Source: Aquisediminimonas profunda (GTDB taxonomy: Bacteria > Pseudomonadota > Alphaproteobacteria > Sphingomonadales > Sphingomonadaceae). From it: DNA of 64,000 bases. The stretch's first letter is position 1; each line of letters opens with the position of its first letter. Of this stretch, positions 47,962 to 56,799 are shown piece by piece. The position numbers were made by a program, and so were the translations under genes. The notes beneath the pieces are model-generated. The model saw nothing but the letters and a program-made list of their open reading frames with translations. It did no database searches and was not told the origin of the DNA. Where the stretch lies: assembly GCF_019443285.1 (NCBI RefSeq), contig NZ_CP080327.1:1980001-2044000 (forward strand), written 5' to 3'.

Positions 47962-50900
47962 ATCCGCGCCACATATAAGACTGCCGACACTCAAGGATGA
48001 ACAGGCGGAAGCTTCACACCCTGAGCAAGGCGATGTCTGGCTATCTGCATCTGCGGGAACTGGAAAGACCCAGGTTCTGACCGCCCGCGCCCTAAGGCTT
48101 CTCCTACATGACGCCCGTCCAGAAACGATCCTGTGCCTGACATTCACCAAGGCTGGCGCTGCGGAAATGGCCAACCGGATCAATGAAATTCTAGGTCGTT
48201 GGGTGCGATTGCGTTCGACGGACCTTGCCGCTGACCTGAGGGCGCTGGGCGAACCGTTCGGTCCAGAAACCCAATCAAAGGCCAGAACACTTTTTGCAAA
48301 AGTACTTGATGCGCGCGGCGGCGGATTGCGCATCCAGACGATCCACAGCTTCTGCCAGTCTCTCCTTGGCGGTTTTCCAGCAGAGGCTGGCCTGATTCCC
48401 GGTTTTCGAGCCATAGAAGGGCGCGAAGAGGCGACACTTGCCCAATCGGTTCTGGCAGAGATGGTTGCCGGAGCCGATGCTGGCGGCCAGATCGGGTTGA
48501 TCGAACGGCTCCAGCAACTGAGCCATCGACTGGGAGAGGACGCCGCCCGAGCCGTTCTTGACCGCTGCGCCCGCGATCCTGAAGCCATGGAAGAGCTGGG
48601 CGGCGGGATCGATGCTCAAGTGCGCCGGTGGCTTGGTCTTGGTGATGCAGACCCTGATGCAATCCTGCTCTCCGCGTGTACAGACGGCGGCTTCGACCGA
48701 TCGGTACTCGAACGCATCCGGATCCTGAACGGTGATTGGGGTACCCCGACGGGACTGAAGCGCGCCGATGCCATTTCGGCTTGGTTGGCCATGCCGCCAG
48801 AACAGCGGGCTCAGTCGATAACACTGCTGACTGACGTCTGGACAAAATCCGATGGGGAAATGCGCAGCTTCAGCAAGGGGCAGGCGCCAAGTGCAGAAGA
48901 CTATGCCGCGCTTGGTGAGAAAATGTTCGCTTTCTTCAACGGGAAACTGGAGCTTCAGCGACTGGCAAGGACAGCGGGAGACATTGCCAACGCCCTTATC
49001 GTCGGACAAGCCTATTCCCGGGCCTATAAGGCTGCAAAGCAGGCACAAGGCGTTGTCGATTTTAACGATCTGATCCGCCACACGGCAAGGCTCCTTGATA
49101 CGCACGGCATGGGAGACTGGATCCGCTACAAGCTGGATCAGGCGACAGATCATGTGCTGGTTGATGAAGCCCAGGATACCAACGCGCGCCAGTGGGACAT
49201 CGTGAAGGCGATCGCCGGGGAATTCTATGCAGGCGAAGGGGCCAAGGCCGATGCCGTCCGGACGCTCTTTACAGTGGGTGACTATAAACAGGCGATCTTC
49301 GGGTTCCAGGGAACGGATCCCAAGGAATTCGAGAAAGCGAAAGAGCATTTCAAACGCCTTGCAACGGGAGCAGGGCGCGAGGTCAAAGACCTCTCTCTTG
49401 CGCATTCCTACCGGTCAGGGCGGCCTATACTGGCACTTGTCAATCAGCTGATTGATATCGTGACGCCTGCCGCAATGGGACTCGATCGTGCACCGATTGC
49501 GCATGTGAGTGCCCGCTCAGGGCAATCTGGGAGTGTTACGCTTTGGCCACCAGTCAAAGCTAATGACGAAGGGGAAGAAGGCGAAGAGGCTGAGGAAGGC
49601 TGGCTCAGCGATTCCGAGCTCAAATGGGCAGCCGAGATTGCAAACAAAGTCCGCGACTGGACACTCGGGCCAAACAGGTTGCGATTGCGGAATGAAGGGC
49701 GAGATGCAGAGCCTGGGGATGTTCTGATCCTAGTTCAGAAGCGCGGCGACCTTGCCCGGACTATCGTTTCCCGCCTGCATGAAGCAGGGGTGCCGGTTGC
49801 AGGCGTTGACAGGCTTACGCTCAACGCACCCATAGTCGTGCAAGACCTCATGGCATGTATTCGGTTTGTCCTGCAGCCGGACGACGATCTAAACCTTGCA
49901 GCCCTGCTGGTTTCTCCATTGCTGGGATGGAGCCAGGACGATCTCTATGACCGGGGCAAAAAGCGAGAAGGTGTCTCGCTGTGGCAGTATCTCGGCGAGC
50001 ACAAGCCTCAGCCTTTGCTCGACCTGCTTGGAGCAGCGGATTTTTCGACGCCGCATCGGTTTCTGGAATCGATCCTTTCGGGGCCTATGCAGGGCCGAAA
50101 AAAGCTGATCGCCAGACTAGGCGAAGAAGCGCGCGATCCGATCGAGGAGCTGCTCAACCAGGCGCTAGCCTTTGAACGCGACTTAACGCCCTCGCTGCAG
50201 TTGTTTGCCGATTGGTTTGACCGGGGAGAAGTCGAGATCAAGCGGGATTCCGCACAATCCGGCGGAGCCGTTCGCGTCATGACGGTCCATGGTGCCAAAG
50301 GTTTGCAGGCCCCAATCGTGATCTTGGCAGATGCAACTAGCGATCCCGACTTCAAGAAGGCGCGTGAACTCGACTGGATTGCAGAAGACGGCCTCAAGCT
50401 CCCGATTTTCCGACCGCGAAAGAACGAGATGGTTGGATCCTTGATCACATCGGCTGATGCCAGCGACCTGCGGGAGCGGGAAGAGCATTGGCGGCTGTTG
50501 TATGTCGCCTTGACCCGTGCAGAGGAGCATCTGTTCATCGGAGGTGCCTTGAAGCCCAGCCAGATGAAGAAGGGTTTGGGGGAAAGATGCTGGCACCTGC
50601 AGGTCGATCGAGCACTTGCCGAGATGGGGATAGCGGAGGTCGACGGCGAACGGACGCTGATCCATCATGAAGCAGAGCCGAGACGTTCGCGATCGACTGA
50701 ACCTGAGACCGTTCGGACTGTGCATGAGCCGGAGTGGTTTCGGAAGCCGGCCCCGGAAGAAGCGCGCCCGCCGCGACCCTTGGCTCCGTCGGCAATTTTG
50801 CCAGCCGACACGGTGTCCGACCCGCCGCCCTCTCCCGAAATGCGACGGGCAGCAGAGCGGGGGGTGCGCCTGCACAGTCTGTTTGAGCGCCTGCCCGATG

Positions 50901-51379
50901 TCGAACCTGCTCGCCGGGCAGCGTTCGCGGACCGCTGGTTGCGGGAGGCAGCCGCAATGGACGATGTAGACGCTCGACGGTCGTTGATCGCCGATGCCTT
51001 GCGCGTCCTGGACGACCCGGCGTTTGCCGAGATCTTCGCGCCTGATGCACTTGCGGAAGCTCCGCTGGCCGGTGTGGTGGAGGGGCAGGTGATCGCCGGG
51101 ACTGTGGATCGTTTGCTGGTGAGTGACGCGCAGGTGCTTGTTGTCGATTTCAAGACGGGCAGGCGTGTTCCTGCGACAGCCGAAGCTGTCCCTCCTCACC
51201 ACAAGGCGCAAATGGCAGCTTATGTTGCTGTTCTACGTGGCATTTTTCCCGACCGCGAGGTGCGGGCGGCCTTGCTCTATACATCCGGCCCAAATCTGAT
51301 CCAGCTGACGGATTCCGATCTTGAACCGCACAAGCCCGGCTTTCATGGACAACAGGACAATTTGGCCAGTGCCGGTTGA
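47954..51379 (+). CDS. addA: ATP-dependent helicase/nuclease AddA
   Basis: UvrD-type helicase with a C-terminal RecB-like nuclease domain, 1141 residues. Walker A is ASAGTGKTQVL near residue 40; motif II is VLVDEAQDTNARQWD; SYRSGRPIL and VMTVHGAKGLQ are later helicase motifs; the nuclease motif is VLVVDFKTGRR near the C-terminus. The ATG at 47954 overlaps the addB stop; a TTG at 47933 is inside addB and less likely. With addB it forms the RecBCD-equivalent complex. Confidence 0.94.
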   Translation: MFESAPHIRLPTLKDEQAEASHPEQGDVWLSASAGTGKTQVLTARALRLLLHDARPETILCLTFTKAGAAEMANRINEILGRWVRLRSTDLAADLRALGEPFGPETQSKARTLFAKVLDARGGGLRIQTIHSFCQSLLGGFPAEAGLIPGFRAIEGREEATLAQSVLAEMVAGADAGGQIGLIERLQQLSHRLGEDAARAVLDRCARDPEAMEELGGGIDAQVRRWLGLGDADPDAILLSACTDGGFDRSVLERIRILNGDWGTPTGLKRADAISAWLAMPPEQRAQSITLLTDVWTKSDGEMRSFSKGQAPSAEDYAALGEKMFAFFNGKLELQRLARTAGDIANALIVGQAYSRAYKAAKQAQGVVDFNDLIRHTARLLDTHGMGDWIRYKLDQATDHVLVDEAQDTNARQWDIVKAIAGEFYAGEGAKADAVRTLFTVGDYKQAIFGFQGTDPKEFEKAKEHFKRLATGAGREVKDLSLAHSYRSGRPILALVNQLIDIVTPAAMGLDRAPIAHVSARSGQSGSVTLWPPVKANDEGEEGEEAEEGWLSDSELKWAAEIANKVRDWTLGPNRLRLRNEGRDAEPGDVLILVQKRGDLARTIVSRLHEAGVPVAGVDRLTLNAPIVVQDLMACIRFVLQPDDDLNLAALLVSPLLGWSQDDLYDRGKKREGVSLWQYLGEHKPQPLLDLLGAADFSTPHRFLESILSGPMQGRKKLIARLGEEARDPIEELLNQALAFERDLTPSLQLFADWFDRGEVEIKRDSAQSGGAVRVMTVHGAKGLQAPIVILADATSDPDFKKARELDWIAEDGLKLPIFRPRKNEMVGSLITSADASDLREREEHWRLLYVALTRAEEHLFIGGALKPSQMKKGLGERCWHLQVDRALAEMGIAEVDGERTLIHHEAEPRRSRSTEPETVRTVHEPEWFRKPAPEEARPPRPLAPSAILPADTVSDPPPSPEMRRAAERGVRLHSLFERLPDVEPARRAAFADRWLREAAAMDDVDARRSLIADALRVLDDPAFAEIFAPDALAEAPLAGVVEGQVIAGTVDRLLVSDAQVLVVDFKTGRRVPATAEAVPPHHKAQMAAYVAVLRGIFPDREVRAALLYTSGPNLIQLTDSDLEPHKPGFHGQQDNLASAG

Positions 51380-51427
51380 GAATGTTCGGCCGGCTGCCTA
51401 GATTGATCTCAATTAAGGAGAATCCCC

Positions 51428-51748
51428 ATGGCCACCAAGAAGATTACCGACCAGAGTTTCGCAACCGACGTCATCAACGCAGGCGGGCCCGTGCTCGTCG
51501 ATTTCTGGGCGGAGTGGTGCGGGCCGTGCAAGATGATCGGGCCGAGCCTTGAAGAGATCAGCGATGAGCTGGCCGGCAAGGTGACGATTGCCAAGATCAA
51601 CATCGACGAGAATCCCGACGCCCCATCGAAATATGGCGTGCGCGGTATCCCGACAATGATCCTGTTCAAGAATGGAGCCCCAGCCGCGACCAAGGTCGGC
51701 GCGGCGCCCAAGTCGGCTCTCAAGGGCTGGCTGGAAGGCGAGCTCTAA
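51428..51748 (+). CDS. trxA: Thioredoxin
   Basis: 106-residue cytoplasmic dithiol protein with the active site WCGPCK (Cys31 and Cys34), the DFWAEW strand, and the cis-Pro loop RGIPTM. AAGGAG precedes the ATG. It lies 48 bases after addA, the arrangement seen across alphaproteobacteria, and ends before a strong bidirectional terminator. Confidence 0.97.
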   Translation: MATKKITDQSFATDVINAGGPVLVDFWAEWCGPCKMIGPSLEEISDELAGKVTIAKINIDENPDAPSKYGVRGIPTMILFKNGAPAATKVGAAPKSALKGWLEGEL

Positions 51749-51800
51749 GCGTCCGTCGCCCTTGCAGCGGCAGGGGTAACGATCGTCCAGAAAAAAAGAA

Positions 51801-51833
51801 AAAGGCCGGTGTCCAAAGGGATACCGGCCTTTT
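51801..51833. terminator. Bidirectional terminator between trxA and rplI
   Basis: AAAGGCCGGT (51801-51810) and ACCGGCCTTT (51823-51832) form a perfect 10-bp stem with a 12-base loop. The plus strand continues TTTTC; the minus strand continues TTTCTTTTTTTC. It sits between convergent trxA and rplI and should serve both. Confidence 0.92.
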
Positions 51834-51854
51834 CTTGTATGGTGTCAGAAGAAA

Positions 51855-52484
51855 TCAGGCTTCGTCCGAAGCCTCTTCTGCGTCGGCCTCTGCAGCAGGC
51901 GCCGGAGCAGCTTCTGCAGCTTCGCCAGCGATCACGCCGGGCTCTGCGTTCGGATCGAAATCCTCAACGAAACCGGCCGTGTCCTTTTCGAACATCTGCG
52001 CCATGACGTCGACACCCTGCGACTGAAGCTCGGCTTCTTCAGGCGACCGTGCAACGTTCACCTTGATCGTGACCGAGACTTCCGCGTGGAGCGCAACCTT
52101 CACGTCATAGACACCAATGGCCTTGATCGGCTTGTCGAGCACGACCTGCTGGCGTGTGACATGCTTGCCTTCGGCTTCCAGCGCCTCGACGATGTCGCGC
52201 ACCGCAACCGAACCGTAAAGCTGTCCGGTGTTGGACGCCTGACGGATCAGCGTGACAGCGGTGCCTTCCACAGTCTTGGCGGCCGTTTCGGCCTCGCTGC
52301 GCTTGGCATCATTGTCGGCAACGATCTTCGCCTTGTTGGCTTCAAAGATCTTGAGGTTGGCTGCATTTGAGCGCAGCGCCTTCTTGCGCGGCAACAGGAA
52401 GTTGCGGGCAAAGCCGTTCTTCACGGTGACGACATCACCAATGGCACCGAGCTTTTCGACGCGTTCGAGCAAAATGACTTCCAT
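51855..52484 (-). CDS. rplI: Large ribosomal subunit protein bL9
   Basis: 209 residues; starts MEVILLERVEKLGAIGDVV, with the N-terminal RNA-binding domain GFARNFLLPRKKALRS, the connecting helix, and the C-terminal domain. E. coli bL9 is about 149 residues; here the last 40 or so are an acidic Ala/Glu/Asp-rich tail (EAAPAPAAEADAEEASDEA). Last gene of rpsF-rpsR-rplI. Confidence 0.95.
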   Translation of the reverse strand: MEVILLERVEKLGAIGDVVTVKNGFARNFLLPRKKALRSNAANLKIFEANKAKIVADNDAKRSEAETAAKTVEGTAVTLIRQASNTGQLYGSVAVRDIVEALEAEGKHVTRQQVVLDKPIKAIGVYDVKVALHAEVSVTIKVNVARSPEEAELQSQGVDVMAQMFEKDTAGFVEDFDPNAEPGVIAGEAAEAAPAPAAEADAEEASDEA

Positions 52485-52496
52485 CGAATTCGCTCC

Positions 52497-52721
52497 TTAT
52501 TTCACGAGATAGGGCAGCAGGCCGACGTGGCGTGCGCGCTTGATGGCCTGGGCGAGTTCACGCTGCTTTTTGGCGGAAACGGCGGTGATACGCGAAGGGA
52601 CGATCTTGCCGCGTTCGGAGACGAATCCCTGAAGCAGGCGAACATCCTTGTAATCGATCTTCGGCGCATCCTTGGCGGCGAAGGGGCAGCTCTTGCGGCG
52701 GCGGAAAAACGGACGTGCCAT
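52497..52721 (-). CDS. rpsR: Small ribosomal subunit protein bS18
   Basis: 74 residues with the bS18 signature [19 protein letters not shown] and RRKSCPF near the N-terminus; binds with bS6 in the platform of the 30S subunit. It lies 2 bases after the rpsF stop and 12 bases before the rplI start, as in most bacteria. Confidence 0.96.
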   Translation of the reverse strand: MARPFFRRRKSCPFAAKDAPKIDYKDVRLLQGFVSERGKIVPSRITAVSAKKQRELAQAIKRARHVGLLPYLVK

Positions 52722-52723
52722 GA

Positions 52724-53128
52724 TTATTCATCTCCTCCGAACATGTCATCGCGACGCGGACGATCGTCCCGGTCGCGGCGCGGGCGATCTTCGCGATCGC
52801 GCCGGTCTGACTTGCGCATCATCACCGACGGGCCAGCTTCGTGCGCATCGACCTTCACCGTCATGTAACGGATGATGTCTTCATTGATCTGGGTCTGGCG
52901 CTCAAGCTCGGCAACGACGGCACCGGGTGCGTCCAGTTCGAGCATCACATAATGCGCCTTGCGGTTCTTGGCGATCTTGTAGGCGAGCGAGCGCAGACCC
53001 CAGGTCTCCGTCTTCACGACCTTGCCGCCATTCTTTTCGATGATATCCGTGGCATTTGCTGCCAGCGCGTCCACCTGGGCCTGAGCCAGATCCTGACGCG
53101 CAAGGAATACGTGCTCATACAGAGCCAT
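52724..53128 (-). CDS. rpsF: Small ribosomal subunit protein bS6
   Basis: 134 residues. The bS6 fold covers about residues 1-100 ([33 protein letters not shown]). The last 30 residues are a highly charged Asp/Arg repeat tail ([15 protein letters not shown]) ending DDMFGGDE. First gene of the rpsF-rpsR-rplI operon. Confidence 0.95.
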   Translation of the reverse strand: MALYEHVFLARQDLAQAQVDALAANATDIIEKNGGKVVKTETWGLRSLAYKIAKNRKAHYVMLELDAPGAVVAELERQTQINEDIIRYMTVKVDAHEAGPSVMMRKSDRRDREDRPRRDRDDRPRRDDMFGGDE

Positions 53129-53563
53129 AAATCTTGCCTTTCTCTACCGATCGCTGACGCAGCACCATGCTTGCGCCCCTCCGGCCTTCTTCGATTCCCC
53201 GTGGGGAGGCGCGCCATTGGCGGAAAAGCAGGCAGATTGCAAGCTGTTCTGTCGCCGCCATGCAGGGGTGACGGCGGAACTTGTCAAACTTGTCATTCCC
53301 TTCCGGTAGAATGATACCCGCCTCGTGTCGGCTGGCATCGCCGCGTCCGGCTAGACTCTCGGGAAGGATGGCCATGCACCTCACCGAACAGGATGAAGCA
53401 GAACGGAGCCGAATAGGAAAGGGCCTTTTCACGCCGGACCGCAAAAGCATTGAGTCAATTACAAGGTTGTTTTTGGCCAAGTCCATAGTTTAACGACCAA
53501 TGCGGTGGCCGAACAAATGCCGGGGGGCGGCATCTCGAGCCAGAGTTCAGGGGGGAATGATAA
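53129..53563. other. Intergenic region between rpsF and a secreted-protein gene
   Basis: 435 bases with divergent starts on both sides and no convincing ORF. On the minus strand a candidate rpsF promoter is TTGACA (complement of 53282-53287), 17 bases, then TGCATG (complement of 53259-53264), a good -35 with a poor -10. A 123-codon minus-strand frame here overlaps the rpsF start and has no recognisable protein features. Confidence 0.45.
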
Positions 53564-54442
53564 ATGAAGCGTTTGGCCTTTCTCGCAATGATCGCGAGCG
53601 CACCGGCATTGATGGCACAAACGCCTGCTCCGCAAGGGCAGGCTAGCGCAACTCCGGCGCCGTCATCATCGGCCCCGACGGCCATTGTCTTTTCGGAAAA
53701 GGGCGCGAACGGGATGAGCGATCTCCCTATGGGCGTCCACCGAATCCCCGACAGCGACGTTGTCGTTTCGGGATATCAGGGCGGCGGCGGAATCGGCATG
53801 CTGTTCGGTGTCGTCGGCGTGCTTGTGCAGAGTTCGATCAATGCCGGTACCGGCACGGGAAAGGTCCGCAATGTCGAGGATGACCTGCGCTTCGACGTCC
53901 GGGCAAAGGCGATCGAGATGACCAACACCATCATGGCGGGCGAGCAGTTCCGGACGGCCTTCACGCTCACGCCCCAGCCGGATGGCAGCACGATGACGGT
54001 GACGCCCTATGTCGTGCTGACGTTTGTCAAAAAGACCGAGGATGTTCGCCCCTATATCGTGCTGAAGACCAAGGTCGCGACCGGCACCGACTCTGGCAAG
54101 ACAATCAAATATTTCTGCTGCGAGGGAGCGGCGCTGCCGCTTGCGAGCCTGACCGAGAATGACGGCGCCCGCCTGAAGGAACTCCTGACGTCCGAGTTGG
54201 ATACCGCCATCAACGTGATGCTGCTCGATCGTTCGCAGCCCTTCCCGCGGAACGATGAGGCCAAGATCGAAACCAACGGCTTGCTCCCCTTCATCGGCAA
54301 GCCTTTGAAGTGGAGGGGATTCGATCTGGGTCGTTACAAGGAATACAATCTGGTTGAGTTCCGCGGTGGGATATTCGTCTTTTCGGGCGTGAATATCGTC
54401 GAGCCGGGTGCGCTGGAAATCACGCCTGTGGTCAAGAAATAA
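53564..54442 (+). CDS. Secreted protein of unknown function
   Basis: 292 residues with a signal peptide to about residue 18 (APALMA) and a Pro/Ala/Ser-rich linker to about 40. A hydrophobic Gly-rich segment near residues 70-90 (GGGGIGMLFGVVGVLVQ) could insert in or touch a membrane. The rest is a mixed domain with a CC pair (KYFCCEGAA) and no known catalytic motif. It is not part of an obvious operon. GGGGGG lies about 10 bases upstream of the ATG. Confidence 0.72.
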   Translation: MKRLAFLAMIASAPALMAQTPAPQGQASATPAPSSSAPTAIVFSEKGANGMSDLPMGVHRIPDSDVVVSGYQGGGGIGMLFGVVGVLVQSSINAGTGTGKVRNVEDDLRFDVRAKAIEMTNTIMAGEQFRTAFTLTPQPDGSTMTVTPYVVLTFVKKTEDVRPYIVLKTKVATGTDSGKTIKYFCCEGAALPLASLTENDGARLKELLTSELDTAINVMLLDRSQPFPRNDEAKIETNGLLPFIGKPLKWRGFDLGRYKEYNLVEFRGGIFVFSGVNIVEPGALEITPVVKK

Positions 54443-54472
54443 GCGACACGATTGCGGAGATTGGGCATAGGC

Positions 54473-54506
54473 TTCCGAGCCCCGCGTCACTCGCGGGGCG
54501 ACGGAA
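54473..54506. repeat. GC-rich hairpin after a secreted-protein gene
   Basis: TTCCG-AG-CCCCGCG / CGCGGGG-CGA-CGGAA around a 5-base loop. The 12 paired bases flank a small internal mismatch. There is no U-tract on either strand, so it is not a standard terminator, but it is close behind the gene ending at 54442. Confidence 0.6.
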
Positions 54507-54531
54507 GGAAAATGGCTGGAAAAGGGATGTG

Positions 54532-54584
54532 AGGTCCCGAAACCAGACTGTCCGCAATCGACCTCAAAGCGGACATTGGGACCT
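54532..54584. repeat. Long two-part intergenic hairpin
   Basis: Outer arms AGGTCCC (54532-54538) / GGGACCT (54578-54584) and inner arms TGTCCGC (54549-54555) / GCGGACA (54569-54575), all perfect. With the hairpin at 54473-54506 it fills much of the 281-bp gap before the next gene. The remaining bases to 54723 hold nothing I can identify. Confidence 0.65.
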
Positions 54585-54723
54585 TCCTTATGCAGAACGT
54601 GGTAGTCGAACCTCTATCCATCATTGGCATAAGCCCCGAGCGCCTGCAATTGCTTCGGCGTACGCTACTGCTTCTTGACTGTGCTCGACTTCGCGATAGC
54701 CTCTGGCTGGGGAGGGGCATTTC

Positions 54724-55458
54724 ATGTCTATCACTACACACAGAAGCGAGCGTTCTGGTTGGGTGCGCCAACCCTGGTTGTGGTTTGCAATCGCTCTTGC
54801 GCTTGTTGCCTTTGGCTTTTGGCCCAGCTTTCTCTCAGCGCTTCCCAATGTACCGTCGCATATTTTCGTTCATGGAACTTCTGCGACACTATGGATGGCG
54901 CTTCCCATCGCGCAGGGCCTGTTGATCGTAAAACGCAGGCGTTCGCTGCATCGGCGACTGGGCTATGCGTCCCTTGCTTTAGCAGCTGCCGTTGTGGTGA
55001 CCGGTCTCCACGTTGTTCAGACAATGATTCTGAAGAACGGTGATACGGTCCGGTTTGTAAGCTTCAAGTTCGCGCTTCTCGATCTCACAGGGATATTCCT
55101 TTTTGTCACTTTTCTTGCGATGGCCGTTCAGTCTGCAAGACGTCACGAAATCGGAATGCATCTTCGCCTGATGGCCTGTACTGCGCTCATTCCGCTGGAA
55201 GCCGCGAATGAGCGCACCGCAATTCAGTTGTTCCCCGGAATCGTTCCAGACTTCGACGCAGCGCTTTACGCATCCTTGCTAAGCATGGAGGCAATTTGTG
55301 CGGCCCTGATCGTTGCGGAATGGTGGCTGGATCGGGTTCGCTGGCCGTTTGCCTTCATGCTCTTCTATTATTTGGTGATGCACATCATCGCTACACCCGT
55401 CGCCCTGGACCCTCAATTCCAAGCATTTTGCCAATGGTATGCACATCTGGGGGCGTAA
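54724..55458 (+). CDS. Multi-pass membrane protein, DUF2306-like
   Basis: 244 residues with about seven membrane helices. Conserved-looking histidines sit in VHGTSATLWMALPIAQGLL and SLHRRLGYASLAL, the pattern of DUF2306-type predicted membrane proteins; function unknown. The C-terminal helix contains FYYLVMHIIATPVALDP. GGGGAGGG lies about 8 bases upstream of the ATG at 54724. Not visibly in an operon. Confidence 0.7.
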   Translation: MSITTHRSERSGWVRQPWLWFAIALALVAFGFWPSFLSALPNVPSHIFVHGTSATLWMALPIAQGLLIVKRRRSLHRRLGYASLALAAAVVVTGLHVVQTMILKNGDTVRFVSFKFALLDLTGIFLFVTFLAMAVQSARRHEIGMHLRLMACTALIPLEAANERTAIQLFPGIVPDFDAALYASLLSMEAICAALIVAEWWLDRVRWPFAFMLFYYLVMHIIATPVALDPQFQAFCQWYAHLGA

Positions 55459-55531
55459 TCGCTTGCTCGCAATAGATCGGACTGTTCGCTAAACACCCCA
55501 CACCGCCCATCCAAACCAAAACCGATCCCGC

Positions 55532-55588
55532 CGCTGGCATTGTTGCAAGTATGGGTTGCTTCTGCGCTTGTTAGGCTCGCCTGCTATC
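55532..55588 (+). repeat. 57-bp direct repeat, copy 1
   Basis: Begins CGCTGGCATTGTTGCAAG and ends TGCTATC. It matches copy 2 (56800-56856) at 49 of 57 positions with no gaps. The longest shared block is CTGCGCTTGTTAGGCTC. It is in an intergenic region about 275 bases before the metzincin-like gene. Confidence 0.85.
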
Positions 55589-55752
55589 CAACTGGTCTTG
55601 GACAACAGAGAGGTCGCATTGGGCGCATGCAACTTTCGACATATTGTGTCGGCGTTGACCTGAACTAAAACCAGCGCGTGAGTGAGTGAGATAGGAACCG
55701 ATCCAAAGCTTGTGGGGGCAAATTTGTCGATGGGCTCCGTCCACTCCCATTC

Positions 55753-55794
55753 CTCGCCTCCGTGTTCGTTACCCCGGCACGGAGGCGAGCTTTA
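55753..55794 (+). terminator. Strong stem-loop, probable terminator
   Basis: CTCGCCTCCGTG (55753-55764) and CACGGAGGCGAG (55778-55789) form a perfect 12-bp stem with a 13-base loop, followed by CTTTAATT. The nearest upstream plus-strand gene ends 295 bases earlier, so it may end a separate transcript that starts near repeat copy 1. Confidence 0.75.
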
Positions 55795-55864
55795 ATTGAA
55801 TCTTATTATTTTTGGTTGCGATACTGGTCGGCGCGAACAGCCCGCATGAGCGAAGGAAGTTCTT

Positions 55865-56692
55865 ATGAAAATCAGAGCACTATGCGCAGGCGCAATGCTG
55901 ACATTGGCGTGCACAACTCCAGCCGTTGCAAATCACGCCTGGACCATCAATGGAAAGCAGTTGCATTGGGCGCGTACTGCCAACCCGGTCAAGCCAACCG
56001 TCGATTACAAACTCGATAACAATCTTTGGGGGCCCTACTTAAGCCCTGCACTGGCAGGTTGGAACAAATCCAACATCGCCACGGATCCGGATGTTGTCGA
56101 GTTCATTCTGGGTAATCCTGTAAGCGTCGATGCCAATAGCTGCCCTGGCACGGCTGGAAGAGTGACTGTCTGCAATTATGCCTATGGTGCAACGGGGTGG
56201 CTTGGGGTCGCGGTAGTCGAATATGATGACGTGACTGGACATATTCAGTTCGCGTCGGTCAAAATGAACGACACCTATTTCAACATGTCGACCTATAATA
56301 AGCCAGCATGGCGAGCGAGTGTGCTGTGCCAGGAAATCGGGCACACTCTTGGTCTTTCACATCAAGACACCAAGAACTTCAATCCGGATCTAAAGGACAT
56401 TTACGGACGCCAGACCTGTATGGACTATACGGCCAAGCCCGATGGCAACGAGTGGCCAAATCTACATGATTATCAACAGCTTGCGTCAATCTATTCGCAT
56501 CTTGATTCGATCACGACGACCAGCACCACATCTGCTGTGCTCAATTATCCCGATCGAAAGCCCATCTATGGAAATACACCTGCTGATTGGGGAAAAGCCA
56601 TCGCATTCGGTGAAGATGGGCGCGGATTGGCGTTTGCCAAGAAGATCGCGGCAAACCGGAGCCAGGTTACATTCGTTCGTTGGGTGCCCTGA
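55865..56692 (+). CDS. Secreted metzincin-like protein with Gln in place of the first zinc His
   Basis: 275 residues with a signal peptide ending TTPAVA. The motif LCQEIGHTLGLSHQD near residue 160 is a metzincin zinc site HExxHxxGxxH in which the first His is Gln; Glu, the second and the third His remain. Four cysteines or more suggest disulfides. No met-turn is obvious. I recall other secreted proteins with the same CQEhGHTxGL pattern, so this may be a family trait rather than decay. It is flanked by the two copies of a 57-bp repeat. Confidence 0.72.
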   Translation: MKIRALCAGAMLTLACTTPAVANHAWTINGKQLHWARTANPVKPTVDYKLDNNLWGPYLSPALAGWNKSNIATDPDVVEFILGNPVSVDANSCPGTAGRVTVCNYAYGATGWLGVAVVEYDDVTGHIQFASVKMNDTYFNMSTYNKPAWRASVLCQEIGHTLGLSHQDTKNFNPDLKDIYGRQTCMDYTAKPDGNEWPNLHDYQQLASIYSHLDSITTTSTTSAVLNYPDRKPIYGNTPADWGKAIAFGEDGRGLAFAKKIAANRSQVTFVRWVP

Positions 56693-56799
56693 CTCCATGC
56701 CGTTCGTTGAAGCTTTCCGGCACTGGCACTGAGCGACCACTCCATTCCGTTTGATTGGTGCCGCCAACGGTTTCTCGCTGATCAATACAACCTGCCGCC

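Larger units (their letters stand above)
55459..55864. other. Intergenic region with repeat copy and terminator
   Basis: 406 bases without a convincing ORF. It holds copy 1 of a 57-bp direct repeat (55532-55588) and a strong terminator-like hairpin (55753-55794). The 160 bases between are the candidate body of a small RNA. The ribosome-binding site for the next gene is GAAGGAAG near 55852. Confidence 0.5.

Noticed and set aside
47368-48588. 406-codon minus-strand frame across the addB-addA junction
   Set aside because: Antisense to two well-supported genes, with Ser/Arg/Pro-biased composition typical of shadow frames.
50183-51211. 342-codon minus-strand frame inside addA
   Set aside because: Overlaps conserved helicase and nuclease motifs of addA; no motif of its own.
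53115-53486. 123-codon minus-strand frame upstream of rpsF
   Set aside because: Overlaps the rpsF start, has no ribosome-binding site and looks like no protein; treated as promoter region.
54473-54506. Rho-independent terminator after the secreted protein at 53564-54442
   Set aside because: The stem is strong but no U-tract follows on either strand; listed as a hairpin only.
54590-54925. 111-codon plus-strand frame before the DUF2306-like gene
   Set aside because: Overlaps the membrane protein in another frame, and its C-terminal half is a shadow of that gene.
55534-55550. Sigma-54 promoter in the 57-bp repeat (TGGCA...TTGC)
   Set aside because: GG and GC are 7 bases apart instead of 10 in both copies.
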